The notes under the pieces: generated by a model | Seen by the model: the letters and a program-made list of their open reading frames with translations, nothing else | Database searches by the model: none | Told to the model about the DNA's origin: nothing | Assembly (NCBI GenBank): GCA_024697025.1 | Contig: JAILGH010000092.1 | Location: 1 to 64,000 of the forward strand | From: Pseudobutyrivibrio sp. | GTDB lineage: Bacteria; Bacillota; Clostridia; Lachnospirales; Lachnospiraceae | Length of the DNA: 64,000 nucleotides | Reading direction: 5' to 3' | Shown: in pieces, positions 49,633 to 58,938 of the stretch | Layout: each line of letters starts with the position of its first letter | Numbering within the stretch: position 1 is the stretch's first letter | Made by a program: the position numbers and the translations under genes

Positions 49633-49768
49633 AAAAAATTTTTTTAAATATAGAGAAGAGGGGAGTAATTAATTCCAAAAAAAGTTTGCGCAAGTCATGA
49701 CAAAACTTTTGATGGAGAGATTACTAAAAAATAAAAAGAGTTACTTTTAGAAAATGGAGGATATTTAA

Positions 49769-50768
49769 ATGATAAACACTAACGAAGAATTATTTGACGT
49801 ATACCACCATAATAATCCATCTACCGACAGTGGATATGCCGCTGATAGAGACGTAGGAAATAGTTTTTTATCTAATCATATAGTCAATAATAACTATTCA
49901 TCCTATCTCGATGAATCAACATATTTACTCAATAATAATGTGGGAGTTCTCTATGGGGGTATTCCTATTAATCACGCCGCTATGAAGGACAGAATACGTG
50001 AATATGCTGCTATATTTGAAAAGTATAAGAAAAAACTTCCACATCGCAAGAACCATGTTAGATATTTCGCTGAAGAAATTATTAGCAAATATGGAAACAC
50101 TGCGTCTCATGCAACAGCTAATAGAATTGCCGATGAATACAACAACCTTGCAAATATCATAGACGTTAAAATCAATGACTTAAATTCAATAATAAATAGA
50201 GTAAAAAATTGCACTGACGTTCACTTAGAGATTTCTAAAAGGGATTATAGTAGCTTTAATTATCTTTTGAACAAGGAGAAAACACGAGCTAGCAAAGCAT
50301 ACAATATAACTGAAACTCAAATCAATAATGCCTATTATTTAGATTGTAAGCGTTTGGATGCCATAAATTTGTGTATTGCTAACAAAAGATTAATTAATAA
50401 TATTATTGCTGCCTCGCATCGTTCCTTTAATTATCATGGTTTAACTGACTCTCTACGAGCACATAATGAAATAGAAAGCTCTCTCAGAGATTCAAAAAGA
50501 CCAAAGTTTGAATATATCAATGAAATATTACCAAAATTGCAAAGCGCATACGAAAAATTGCGCAAAGATTTATATCTTTTTAATCCCGAGCTAGTTGTTT
50601 CCGACTTTCCAACTACTTATACAAATCGAAACAGCTTATCCCAAAGGCAACTTGTCGCATTAAATAATCGCGCTAACGTCAACCAGCATTTTTTTTGCTC
50701 AAGGAAATAATAATTTGGCGAATTCTAATGGCCGCAATATTGTAAGTAGAGGTTTTAGCTTTAATTAA
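49769..50768 (+). pseudogene. Uncharacterised Asn-rich helical protein; apparent frameshift at a T8 tract (listed ORF ends at 50710, restored frame ends at 50768)
   Basis: atggaggatatttaaATG; after caTTTTTTTTgc the -1 frame continues FFAQGNNNLANSNGRNIVSRGFSFN*, sharing RGFSF with the 39796 protein. Confidence 0.6.
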
Positions 50769-50827
50769 ACACACTAAAAACTATATAATATGAAAATCAG
50801 CGAACACCTATAGATGATTGTAACTCT

Positions 50828-51310
50828 ATGATTAGCACTATTGAATCAAAACTTAAGCAAATAAATGAAGCTATAAACGAATTAAAACAGGATAACCATA
50901 CCAAAATAAATGCAAAATCTGCAATAAATAATACAATCAAAAGCTACACAGGTTTATCCAAAACTATTGATAATAAAATACTTGCTCTCACCAATAACTT
51001 AAATTCACTCTATGGAGAATATAAAAATGAAGTATTTAATATGAACAACGAAATAACAAATAAAAGTCGATTAATACAGATTACCATCGATGAAGTATTG
51101 TCACAAACTCCTGACAATATCTATTACACAAATAGTCAAACAAATTTGTGTAATGCCTTACAACTTTGGAGTGAAAATTTTAATACAAAAGCTGTAGCGC
51201 CCATCAACGCCATCATTACAGATGACATTGGTGGATGTTACAGCTTTTGTTTTTATACCTCTTATTTCTCATCGTTTTTTCTACTCCTACTATCATATCA
51301 TCATACATAG
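50828..51310 (+). CDS. Dubious ORF: helical N-terminal part plausible, but the 3' part runs through a terminator hairpin
   Basis: Listed 160-aa ORF; residues about 120 onward are encoded by hairpin 51187-51248 and its T-tract. Confidence 0.35.
   Translation: MISTIESKLKQINEAINELKQDNHTKINAKSAINNTIKSYTGLSKTIDNKILALTNNLNSLYGEYKNEVFNMNNEITNKSRLIQITIDEVLSQTPDNIYYTNSQTNLCNALQLWSENFNTKAVAPINAIITDDIGGCYSFCFYTSYFSSFFLLLLSYHHT
51187..51248 (+). terminator. Long imperfect hairpin terminator T1 (about 28 paired positions)
   Basis: AAAAGCTGTAGCGCCCATCAACGCCATC-attaca-GATGACATTGGTGGATGTTACAGCTTTT then GTTTTTA. Confidence 0.8.
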
Positions 51311-51347
51311 AACACTCTTTTAAATAAAATCTTAAAATTTTCCAACT

Positions 51348-51371
51348 TTTTTTGCCAAAACGGAAAAAAAT
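51348..51371 (+). promoter_or_regulatory. 24-nt element B, identical to element A at 49609
   Basis: TTTTTTGCCAAAACGGAAAAAAAT then TAAATATTTTTTTAATATA. Confidence 0.7.
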
Positions 51372-51400
51372 TAAATATTTTTTTAATATATAAATATAGG

Positions 51401-51470
51401 AAGTAATATAAACCGAAAAGCACTATTACTCGGTTAGATTTTTGCACAAGGATTTTCGGGCTGATTACTT
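51401..51470 (+). other. Potentially structured 5' leader with alternative pairings
   Basis: AAGTAAT(51401)/ATTACTT(51464); AACCGA(51411)/TCGGTT(51430) is mutually exclusive with CCGAAAA(51413)/TTTTCGG(51453). Confidence 0.5.
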
Positions 51471-51514
51471 AATTGTTACTATACGTATTTTAATTATGAA
51501 AGGAGAGTATAAAT

Positions 51515-51604
51515 ATGCCACAGAAAACTACAATATGTTTTGTAATCTCTAAACCTACTACCGAGAACGATAATGACATAAACCAATACAAGCTTATTCA
51601 ATAG
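51515..51604 (+). CDS. 29-aa leader-like small ORF upstream of the 51662 gene
   Basis: aaaggagagtataaatATG; MPQKTTICFVISKPTTENDNDINQYKLIQ*. Confidence 0.5.
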   Translation: MPQKTTICFVISKPTTENDNDINQYKLIQ

Positions 51605-51661
51605 CCAACAAAATTATATTATGAACAGACACAAACTATTTTAGTTAAGGAGGATATATAA

Positions 51662-52741
51662 ATGAGTGATTTTAATAATATCGAAAATTATGATTATAAT
51701 GCCAATGCTAATCAAAGTTTTATAACTGAATACGATTCCCGACTAGACGAAAGTATAGATTATAGTTTTGAATTTTATAACATGTACTATGAACTCAATT
51801 CTGAACCAACTGATTCTAAGAAAATAACAGATTATATAGAAGCTTGTGAAGATCGCGTGGAATCGCTTAACAAAAGCATTTCTATAATAACAAATGCGAT
51901 TAATGTTCTCACAGAGCACGAGAATAAATATAATCAAAATATGGGGGATCGACTTTGGGATAAATATACCAAAAAACAAAGAGAAAAAAATAGCCAACTC
52001 AATGAAGCCAATCGTTATCTCAACTTGGCACGTACTGACAATAATTATAGAGAACGAGTATTACGCACTACAGATGAAGAATATAGTACATCTATAAATG
52101 ATATACGAATGCTCACTAATAACGAGAACACATCTAATAACCAACTTGACGCGGAAATCATTGCAGATTGTAATCGTCTAGATGTAATTTATTTTTATGA
52201 AGGTAACAAAATTTTACTTAATCGTCTCATAGAAAAAAACGAGAAGAGTTCTAATCCTTTTAAATATATAACTAAGCGGAAGTTATTAAAAGAATCTAAA
52301 AGATATGACGAAACTAAATCCACCCTCAGAAATAATATTTATAATGATGCGTGGGTAACTGGTATTTTAACCAAGTTACATGATGAAAATAAAAAACTTT
52401 CAGACAAACTCAATAAGAAACAAGGAAGTCGTGTAGAACTAACAAATAATGTTGCTTCAGCTAGCACCTCAATAAATCCAAATGAAAGGCCGTATAGAAA
52501 TCAAGGTGAAACTCATCGAGGCATATTTAATCGTTCCCAACAGTCAACACCTAGATTTCAGACAAATAACCCACAACTTAGACGACAAACCTATCAAATT
52601 AGTGAATTGACAAATATGAGACCAACTTATCAACAAAATGTACTATCATCTGATGGAAGAGCTACAAGAACGCTAGGTAGTACTAGAAATACGGATCTAA
52701 GCTCAACACTACATAATATACATAATACTATGAACGGTTAA
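51662..52741 (+). CDS. Uncharacterised Asn-rich helical protein, paralogue of the 49769 product
   Basis: aaggaggatatataaATG; DCNRLDVIYFYEGNKILLNRLI aligns with DCKRLDAINLCIANKRLINNII; disordered Asn/Gln/Arg tail. Confidence 0.75.
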   Translation: MSDFNNIENYDYNANANQSFITEYDSRLDESIDYSFEFYNMYYELNSEPTDSKKITDYIEACEDRVESLNKSISIITNAINVLTEHENKYNQNMGDRLWDKYTKKQREKNSQLNEANRYLNLARTDNNYRERVLRTTDEEYSTSINDIRMLTNNENTSNNQLDAEIIADCNRLDVIYFYEGNKILLNRLIEKNEKSSNPFKYITKRKLLKESKRYDETKSTLRNNIYNDAWVTGILTKLHDENKKLSDKLNKKQGSRVELTNNVASASTSINPNERPYRNQGETHRGIFNRSQQSTPRFQTNNPQLRRQTYQISELTNMRPTYQQNVLSSDGRATRTLGSTRNTDLSSTLHNIHNTMNG

Positions 52742-52805
52742 TCATGCTTTTAAAAATATAGCTATTCTTCCAACAAGAATTCTTATTGCCATGAATAACA
52801 TATGA

Positions 52806-52863
52806 AAAGGCTATGACACCACCAAGTCATCACCAGATGACATTGGCAGGTGCCACAGCCTTT
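52806..52863. terminator. Long hairpin terminator T2, related to T1
   Basis: AAAGGCTATGACACCACCAAGTCATC-acca-GATGACATTGGCAGGTGCCACAGCCTTT then ATTTTATT; shares AGATGACATTGG with T1. Confidence 0.85.
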
Positions 52864-52874
52864 ATTTTATTATT

Positions 52875-53348
52875 TTATTTTCCTTGCTCCATAAGTTCTT
52901 TGCGCTTACGAAGTGCCCAAGCTCTAAGACCCTTTTTCTTTTTGGTCTCCTGCTGTGCGTTTGCGCCGTGAAGCCCCTTAACCTTTGTGATGTAAAGACC
53001 AGAAACTGTAGCCTTAACCTCTTTCTTTACTGGAATCTCCTCGAAGATTTCCTCTTTGCAAAGAAGAGTCATCATCTGTGGACCAACCTTGGCCTTAACT
53101 ACAGGCACCTTAAGGCCCTTCTGATACCAAGGTACTGCGCTGATTACAGACTCTGGAAGGCCTGCTTCCTTGAACTTTAAACGCTTCTTGTCGATGATGA
53201 GCATAGAAACCTGCTGAGCAACTGCAGCCATCTGCTCTTCCTGCTTTGCCATCTCATCCTGTGCCTTCTTAACTCTTCTAGACATGAAGAATAAAAGCAC
53301 AGCCATAATTACTATAACTATAAGCAAAACTATAACCCATGTAGGCAT
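52875..53348 (-). CDS. Small membrane-anchored basic protein of unknown function
   Basis: MPTWVIVLLIVIVIMAVLLFFMSRRVKKAQ TM followed by soluble domain. Confidence 0.75.
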   Translation of the reverse strand: MPTWVIVLLIVIVIMAVLLFFMSRRVKKAQDEMAKQEEQMAAVAQQVSMLIIDKKRLKFKEAGLPESVISAVPWYQKGLKVPVVKAKVGPQMMTLLCKEEIFEEIPVKKEVKATVSGLYITKVKGLHGANAQQETKKKKGLRAWALRKRKELMEQGK

Positions 53349-53473
53349 AAACAATCCTCCTAATCTATGGCCCACCTGGGCCGCAACTAGTTGATATTTT
53401 ATCATGTGGAAATGCTAAAATCAATATCCAACCCTAGGGCTTTACAACCATATTTTCCTAGTCTCGCAGCTAA

Positions 53474-55729
53474 TTAGCTAAGCTTCCAAATATCATTGTT
53501 ATACTGCTCAATTGTACGATCACTTGAGAAGAATCCCGCATTAGCAATATTTTTTACCATCTTTCGGCCCCACTCCATTCTATTTTCAAATGCAGCGTAG
53601 GCTCTTTCCTTAGTCTTGCAGTAATCTTCAAAATCAGGGAATGTCATAAACCAGTCCTTATTTAAAAGCTCATTGTAGAGTCTCTTTAGATTTTCTTCCT
53701 GGCCCACTTTCAACATTTTTCCAGAAATAATGAAGTCCACACATCTTTTTAGATTAGCATCCTTCAGATAATAATCCTTTGAGACATAACTAGCATCCTC
53801 ATAGCGTTTGATTACTGTATCCGAATCGTCGCCAAATATAAAGATATTGTCATCTCCCACGAACTGGTGCATTTCCACGTTGGCACCATCCATTGTACCG
53901 ATTGCAATAGCTCCGTTTAGCATAAACTTCATGTTGGATGTTCCGGATGCCTCCTTGGATGCAAGAGAAATCTGCTCGTGAATATCGCAGGCGGGAATAA
54001 GCTTCTCAGCCAGAGTCACGTTGTAATTTTCTACCATTACCACTTTAAGGTATGGGCTTACGTCAGGATCATTTGCAATAATCTCTGACAAGCAGAGAAT
54101 CAGGTGGATAATGTCCTTAGCAATTACGTAAGCTGGCGCTGCCTTTGCACCAAAAATCACTGTAATTAGGCGCACTGGCTTTTTGCCCTCTTTAATCTCA
54201 AAATACTTGTTTATTACGTAAAGAGCATTCATCTGCTGACGCTTGTACTCATGCAGACGCTTAACTTGAATATCATAAATGCTATTTTCGTCTAGCTCAA
54301 TGCCTTGGGTTTCAGCAAGATAGTCTTTCAGCACATTCTTTCTAGTTTTTTTAACATTGATAAATCTTTGAACCACAGCATCATCATTTATATACTGCTC
54401 TAGTTTCTTAAGCTCTGTGGCATCCTTTTTAAAGCCAGGTCCAATCAGCTCTTCAATCAGCTTTGAAAGCTCTGGATTACAGTATAGCAACCAACGGCGG
54501 AATGTGATTCCATTGGTCTTGTTGTTGAATCTATCTGGATATAACTTGTAAAACTTATTTAGCTCTGTTTCCTTGAGAATCTCTGTGTGCAAAGCAGCTA
54601 CACCATTGATGGAAATTCCGTAGTGAATATCCATGTGAGCCATGTGCACCAAGCCATCGCTAATAATCGCCACATCTTCATCGGACGACACCTTCTTTAC
54701 CACTCTATTGTGGAGCTCTCTGATTATTGGCATCAACTGTGGAACTGCCTTCATCATAAATTTGATTGGCCATTTTTCAAGTGCCTCTGCAAGAATAGTA
54801 TGATTGGTGTATGCGCAGCACTTTGAAACAACAGAAATGGCTTCATCCATTGTCAGTCCATGAATTTGCAATAATCGCACCAACTCGGGGATAACCATGG
54901 ATGGATGGGTATCGTTGATTTGAATCACAGCATAGTCTGGCAAATCGTATAGAGTTGAACCCTTCTCCAAGGCTTCGTCTATCACAAGCTGTGCCGCGTT
55001 GCTGACCATAAAATACTGCTGGTATACACGCAGCAACCTACCGTTATCGTCCGAGTCATCTGGATAAAGGAAAAGAGTTAGGTTCTTTTCAAACTCACTT
55101 TTATCGAAATCAATTCCCTCTCCGATTATGGACTCGTCCACTGTTTCCACATCAAACAAATGCAGCTTGGTTGTAACAGAATCGTAGCCCGTCACCCCTA
55201 TGTCATACATTCTAGACTGAACGTTAAATCCGCCAAAATCAACCTGGTAAGTCTTGTCTGTTTTGGTCATCCAGCTGTGCTCTGACATCCATGGGTTTGG
55301 CTCTTCGGTCTGTAGGTTGTTGTTAAACACCTGCTTAAAAAGGCCCATGTGATAAGCAAGTCCCACGCCATCTCCGTTTAGGCCAAGAGTCGCGATGGAA
55401 TCCAAAAAGCAGGCAGCCAGTCTACCAAGTCCACCATTACCAAGTGATGGCTCCACTTCTATCTCCTCGATTTCTGCAAGAGATTTCCCGCAAGCCTCAA
55501 GCTCAGCCTTAACCTGGTCGTACAAGCCAAGGTTGATCAAGTTGTTGGACAGCAATTTTCCAATAAGAAATTCTGCCGAGATATAGTAAAGCTTCTTTTT
55601 GCCGCCCACAATCTCCTTGTCCAAAGCCTTATCCTTTATATATTCTAAAAGTCCAATATAAATTTCTTCGTTTGTGCACTGGTCCAGATGTCTACCGAAT
55701 CTAATCTTGATATATTCATTAACTGTCAT
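53474..55729 (-). CDS. glgP: Glycogen/alpha-glucan phosphorylase
   Basis: [59 protein letters not shown] (PLP site). Confidence 0.97.
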   Translation of the reverse strand: MTVNEYIKIRFGRHLDQCTNEEIYIGLLEYIKDKALDKEIVGGKKKLYYISAEFLIGKLLSNNLINLGLYDQVKAELEACGKSLAEIEEIEVEPSLGNGGLGRLAACFLDSIATLGLNGDGVGLAYHMGLFKQVFNNNLQTEEPNPWMSEHSWMTKTDKTYQVDFGGFNVQSRMYDIGVTGYDSVTTKLHLFDVETVDESIIGEGIDFDKSEFEKNLTLFLYPDDSDDNGRLLRVYQQYFMVSNAAQLVIDEALEKGSTLYDLPDYAVIQINDTHPSMVIPELVRLLQIHGLTMDEAISVVSKCCAYTNHTILAEALEKWPIKFMMKAVPQLMPIIRELHNRVVKKVSSDEDVAIISDGLVHMAHMDIHYGISINGVAALHTEILKETELNKFYKLYPDRFNNKTNGITFRRWLLYCNPELSKLIEELIGPGFKKDATELKKLEQYINDDAVVQRFINVKKTRKNVLKDYLAETQGIELDENSIYDIQVKRLHEYKRQQMNALYVINKYFEIKEGKKPVRLITVIFGAKAAPAYVIAKDIIHLILCLSEIIANDPDVSPYLKVVMVENYNVTLAEKLIPACDIHEQISLASKEASGTSNMKFMLNGAIAIGTMDGANVEMHQFVGDDNIFIFGDDSDTVIKRYEDASYVSKDYYLKDANLKRCVDFIISGKMLKVGQEENLKRLYNELLNKDWFMTFPDFEDYCKTKERAYAAFENRMEWGRKMVKNIANAGFFSSDRTIEQYNNDIWKLS

Positions 55730-55843
55730 AGTTCCCCTCCTGACTTTTGATTAATTTTATAACAGCCATCATTAATTGCATTATAATGCTAAAATACTTT
55801 CAATCTCTTGCACAATCTCACCATAAAGTGATACTATTCTATC

Positions 55844-56707
55844 ATGATAAACATAGATGAATACCAATCAATACACGAAATAACAAGTCACTTTGACTAC
55901 AATATCCCCTACAACACCTACCCTTGCAGCATTCCTTTAGATTTTGAATCCGTGCCGCTGCACTGGCATGAGGATGTGGAATTTATCTATATCAAAAAGG
56001 GAAAGGGGCTTCTTGTTATAGATGGCAAGGAGCAGGCAGTCTCTGCCGGTGATATAGCACTTATTATTCCCGGGCTTGTTCATGGAATTTATCAGTATAG
56101 GGATGAGTCCATGGAATATGAGAACATCATCTTTGATGGAAAAATGTTTTCCTCTGCCACAGATGATTTCTACGACCAGTTTCTGCTGCCTTTCTTTGAT
56201 AACACTGTTTTTGTTCCGCGGATTTTCCGCCAGGGTGTAACTGGATATGAGAGCATTCGCAGATATTTAGATGCCAACGACAACATCAGTCGCCACAGAG
56301 AAGGCGCTTGGGGGCTGGCCATCAAGGGGAATCTCTATCTGCTCCTTTTTGATTTGGTGACTTTATATGAAATGCCTGCCAGTGCCGACAGCATACGTCG
56401 CATCGATAGGCTAAAGCCTGTGATTAAATACGTGGAAAACAATTACGGTAGCCACATAGCAATTGCAGACATGGCAGATTTGGCTGGATTCTCCGAGTCA
56501 CATTTTATGCGTTTTTTTAAGGAGTCCTTTGGAGTTAGCTTTGTAACTTATCTAAACGATTACCGGCTTTCCATGGCCGCAAGGCTCCTTTTATCCACCG
56601 AAGATAATGTACTAAACATCGCTCAGCTTGTGGGTTTTGAAAATTTATCGCATTTTAATCGCAGTTTTAAACGTAAATACGGTAAGACCCCAAGAGAATA
56701 TAGGTGA
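55844..56707 (+). CDS. AraC-family regulator with N-terminal cupin sensor
   Basis: LHWHEDVEFIYIKKGKGLLVIDGKE; AraC helix-turn-helix IADMADLAGFSESHFMRFFKESFG...FKRKYGKTPREYR. Confidence 0.95.
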   Translation: MINIDEYQSIHEITSHFDYNIPYNTYPCSIPLDFESVPLHWHEDVEFIYIKKGKGLLVIDGKEQAVSAGDIALIIPGLVHGIYQYRDESMEYENIIFDGKMFSSATDDFYDQFLLPFFDNTVFVPRIFRQGVTGYESIRRYLDANDNISRHREGAWGLAIKGNLYLLLFDLVTLYEMPASADSIRRIDRLKPVIKYVENNYGSHIAIADMADLAGFSESHFMRFFKESFGVSFVTYLNDYRLSMAARLLLSTEDNVLNIAQLVGFENLSHFNRSFKRKYGKTPREYR

Positions 56708-56754
56708 TTCTATAGGGGGTGTTGATTGAAAAAAAATTTCTTATGCATGCAAAA

Positions 56755-56797
56755 AGGCTTCTTACACCATAAAGTGTAAGAAGCCTATATTTTTTAT
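56755..56797. terminator. Intrinsic terminator, probably bidirectional
   Basis: AGGCTTCTTACAC-cataaa-GTGTAAGAAGCCT then ATATTTTTTATT. Confidence 0.9.
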
Positions 56798-56844
56798 TCT
56801 TAAGAAAAATTCATCTTTCTTCAACCAAAGTTCGTCAAAACTTG

Positions 56845-58926
56845 CTACTCAAGATTCTGTAAAAACTCGTATGCCTTTCTAACTTCTTCGTCGCTAGCAT
56901 TTTCCTTGCCTTCGCCCATGCGATACATTTCTGCAAAATCATCATATGGCATCTTAGCAAAAGCCTTTAAGCGCTCTTTTGCAACGTCCTCTGAAACCTC
57001 AGAACCCTCTAAGCTGTCATCCTCGTAGCCTTCAACGCTACCGCTTCCTCCCAATGCTATCAAGGCTCTAGCCAATTCCATGTCGTCGCCTGATGCAATA
57101 GCATCTTTCAAATCAGTGATTGGCTGATAGTACTCAGCTGGTACCTTAGCCTTTCCAAGGTTATCTACAAAGTTGTTGAGATTTAATGACTTGATAAATG
57201 CAACCTTCTCTTCATCTGATAGTCTCTCTAGCTGAAGCTTGTTAGCTGGAATTGTCATATCATCAACGTTTTCCATTGCATAAGTCATGTTTAACTTGAG
57301 CAATGAATCTTCACCTGAAAGTATGTCAAAATCAATTTGGCCATTAAGTCCCTGATTATCAAATGTGATTGCGTAATCAGCTAATGCAAACATCTGCATA
57401 GTTGGGTCAGACATATCGTTTGCAACCGAGCTGTCTAAGTTGATGATAACCTTGCCCTTGCTGTGACGCTTCTCAAACTCCTTAGTATCAAAATCCTCTA
57501 CTGTCAACTTGAGAATATCTTTATCGTCAGATGTCAACTGGTACTCACCGTTAAACTTAGCCTTCTTTTCCTGGCCCTGTCCTTCGAAGCAGAATACCAT
57601 CTTGTCCTCATCGTGCATAGCAATGCGAAGTCCTCTTTCATCTCCATCCTCTGGAGTAAAGAACTCAAAATATCCCTCTTCCTCGATAGGCTCTACTCTA
57701 ACACCCTTAACTTCGCACGAATTGTTGATATATACATTAACTGTAGCCACGTCCTCGTTAGCTTCTGGATTTTTCTTGATTTCATCAAGCTTATCCTGGG
57801 CCTCTTTCTTTGCATCTTCTAGACTATCTGTAACGTAATCCCAGAATGTATCAAAATCTTTAAATGTTGATGCGTAAGCTCCTGTAGCGAACTGAGAGCT
57901 AGTCATCTTTTTGTAAACTGCCTTGGTATCCTCGTCCTTCTGGAGCTCATTAATCATATCTACAGTAAGCTGAGCTGCTGTCTTTTTGTCTACTGTAATC
58001 TCAACTACATGATACTTAGAAGCTACCTCACCAGCAGTTATCTCGTCTCTACCCTTCTTCATCTTGCAATCCTGTAAATCCTTTACAAGAATGTCAGAAT
58101 ACTTAGTGATGATTTTATCCATCTCCTCAGGAGTAGGAAGTGAGTCTGCTGAATTTTCAAGTGTATCTACATAGTTTGAAAGTGCGTCAGTTAACGCCTT
58201 GCTGTTTAAATCTACATCTGTAACAATAGCTCTATCTTGAAGGATGTCGGAATCCATCACATAAGCCTGTTCAGAATTGGCATCAAAAATTACACCAACT
58301 GTTGTGATGTCAGTGTCATTGATGTTGCCTGTCATCTCAACGCCAACCTGCTCCTTTTGAACATCAAGGTTAGCATTTAAATTGGCACTATCAAGCCAAG
58401 AGCAATCAACGCCTACTGCCGATCTAAGAAGTGCCTTAGTCTGGTCTCCAAGAGTAACCTTCATGGACATCTTCATATCGCCATTGATATCCTTGTATGC
58501 CTCCTGAGTTGCGTCATACCCCTTCTTGTATTCCTGAATGAAATTGTCCTTGCCGTTGCCTACCGCACGACCAACCATCATCTTGGCTGGCATCAAATAT
58601 CCTGTAAAGAAAAGTGCAAGGCAAACGCCAATTACTGCAACTAAAAATACAATAAGACCAATAATAAGTCCCTTGTGAGACTTCTTTGGCTCCTCAATCA
58701 TTGCTGCATCAGTAATAATTGGTGCCTCCTCTTCTGATGGTATAAAGTTTAATACTGGAGCCTCCTGCTCATCTGGTGTCTCCTGAACTGTTGGAGCTTC
58801 AACTTCTGACTGACTTACCTCAACGTTCTCTGAATTATCTGAATTAAAGTTTGGTGTTGGTTCGCCACATTTTGGGCAAAACTTTATCCCCTCTTTAATC
58901 TCTGCTCCACATTTTGAACAAAACAT
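56845..58926 (-). CDS. Zinc-ribbon-containing single-TM protein with large extracytoplasmic domain
   Basis: MFCSKCGAEIKEGIKFCPKCGEPT; TM GLIIGLIVFLVAVIGVCLALFFTGYL. Confidence 0.85.
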   Translation of the reverse strand: MFCSKCGAEIKEGIKFCPKCGEPTPNFNSDNSENVEVSQSEVEAPTVQETPDEQEAPVLNFIPSEEEAPIITDAAMIEEPKKSHKGLIIGLIVFLVAVIGVCLALFFTGYLMPAKMMVGRAVGNGKDNFIQEYKKGYDATQEAYKDINGDMKMSMKVTLGDQTKALLRSAVGVDCSWLDSANLNANLDVQKEQVGVEMTGNINDTDITTVGVIFDANSEQAYVMDSDILQDRAIVTDVDLNSKALTDALSNYVDTLENSADSLPTPEEMDKIITKYSDILVKDLQDCKMKKGRDEITAGEVASKYHVVEITVDKKTAAQLTVDMINELQKDEDTKAVYKKMTSSQFATGAYASTFKDFDTFWDYVTDSLEDAKKEAQDKLDEIKKNPEANEDVATVNVYINNSCEVKGVRVEPIEEEGYFEFFTPEDGDERGLRIAMHDEDKMVFCFEGQGQEKKAKFNGEYQLTSDDKDILKLTVEDFDTKEFEKRHSKGKVIINLDSSVANDMSDPTMQMFALADYAITFDNQGLNGQIDFDILSGEDSLLKLNMTYAMENVDDMTIPANKLQLERLSDEEKVAFIKSLNLNNFVDNLGKAKVPAEYYQPITDLKDAIASGDDMELARALIALGGSGSVEGYEDDSLEGSEVSEDVAKERLKAFAKMPYDDFAEMYRMGEGKENASDEEVRKAYEFLQNLE

Positions 58927-58938
58927 ATTCTTTCCTCC

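Noticed and set aside
49600-52870. Toxin-antitoxin or phage remnant interpretation of the Asn-rich genes
   Set aside because: No recognisable toxin, antitoxin, integrase or phage motif; kept as uncharacterised family instead.
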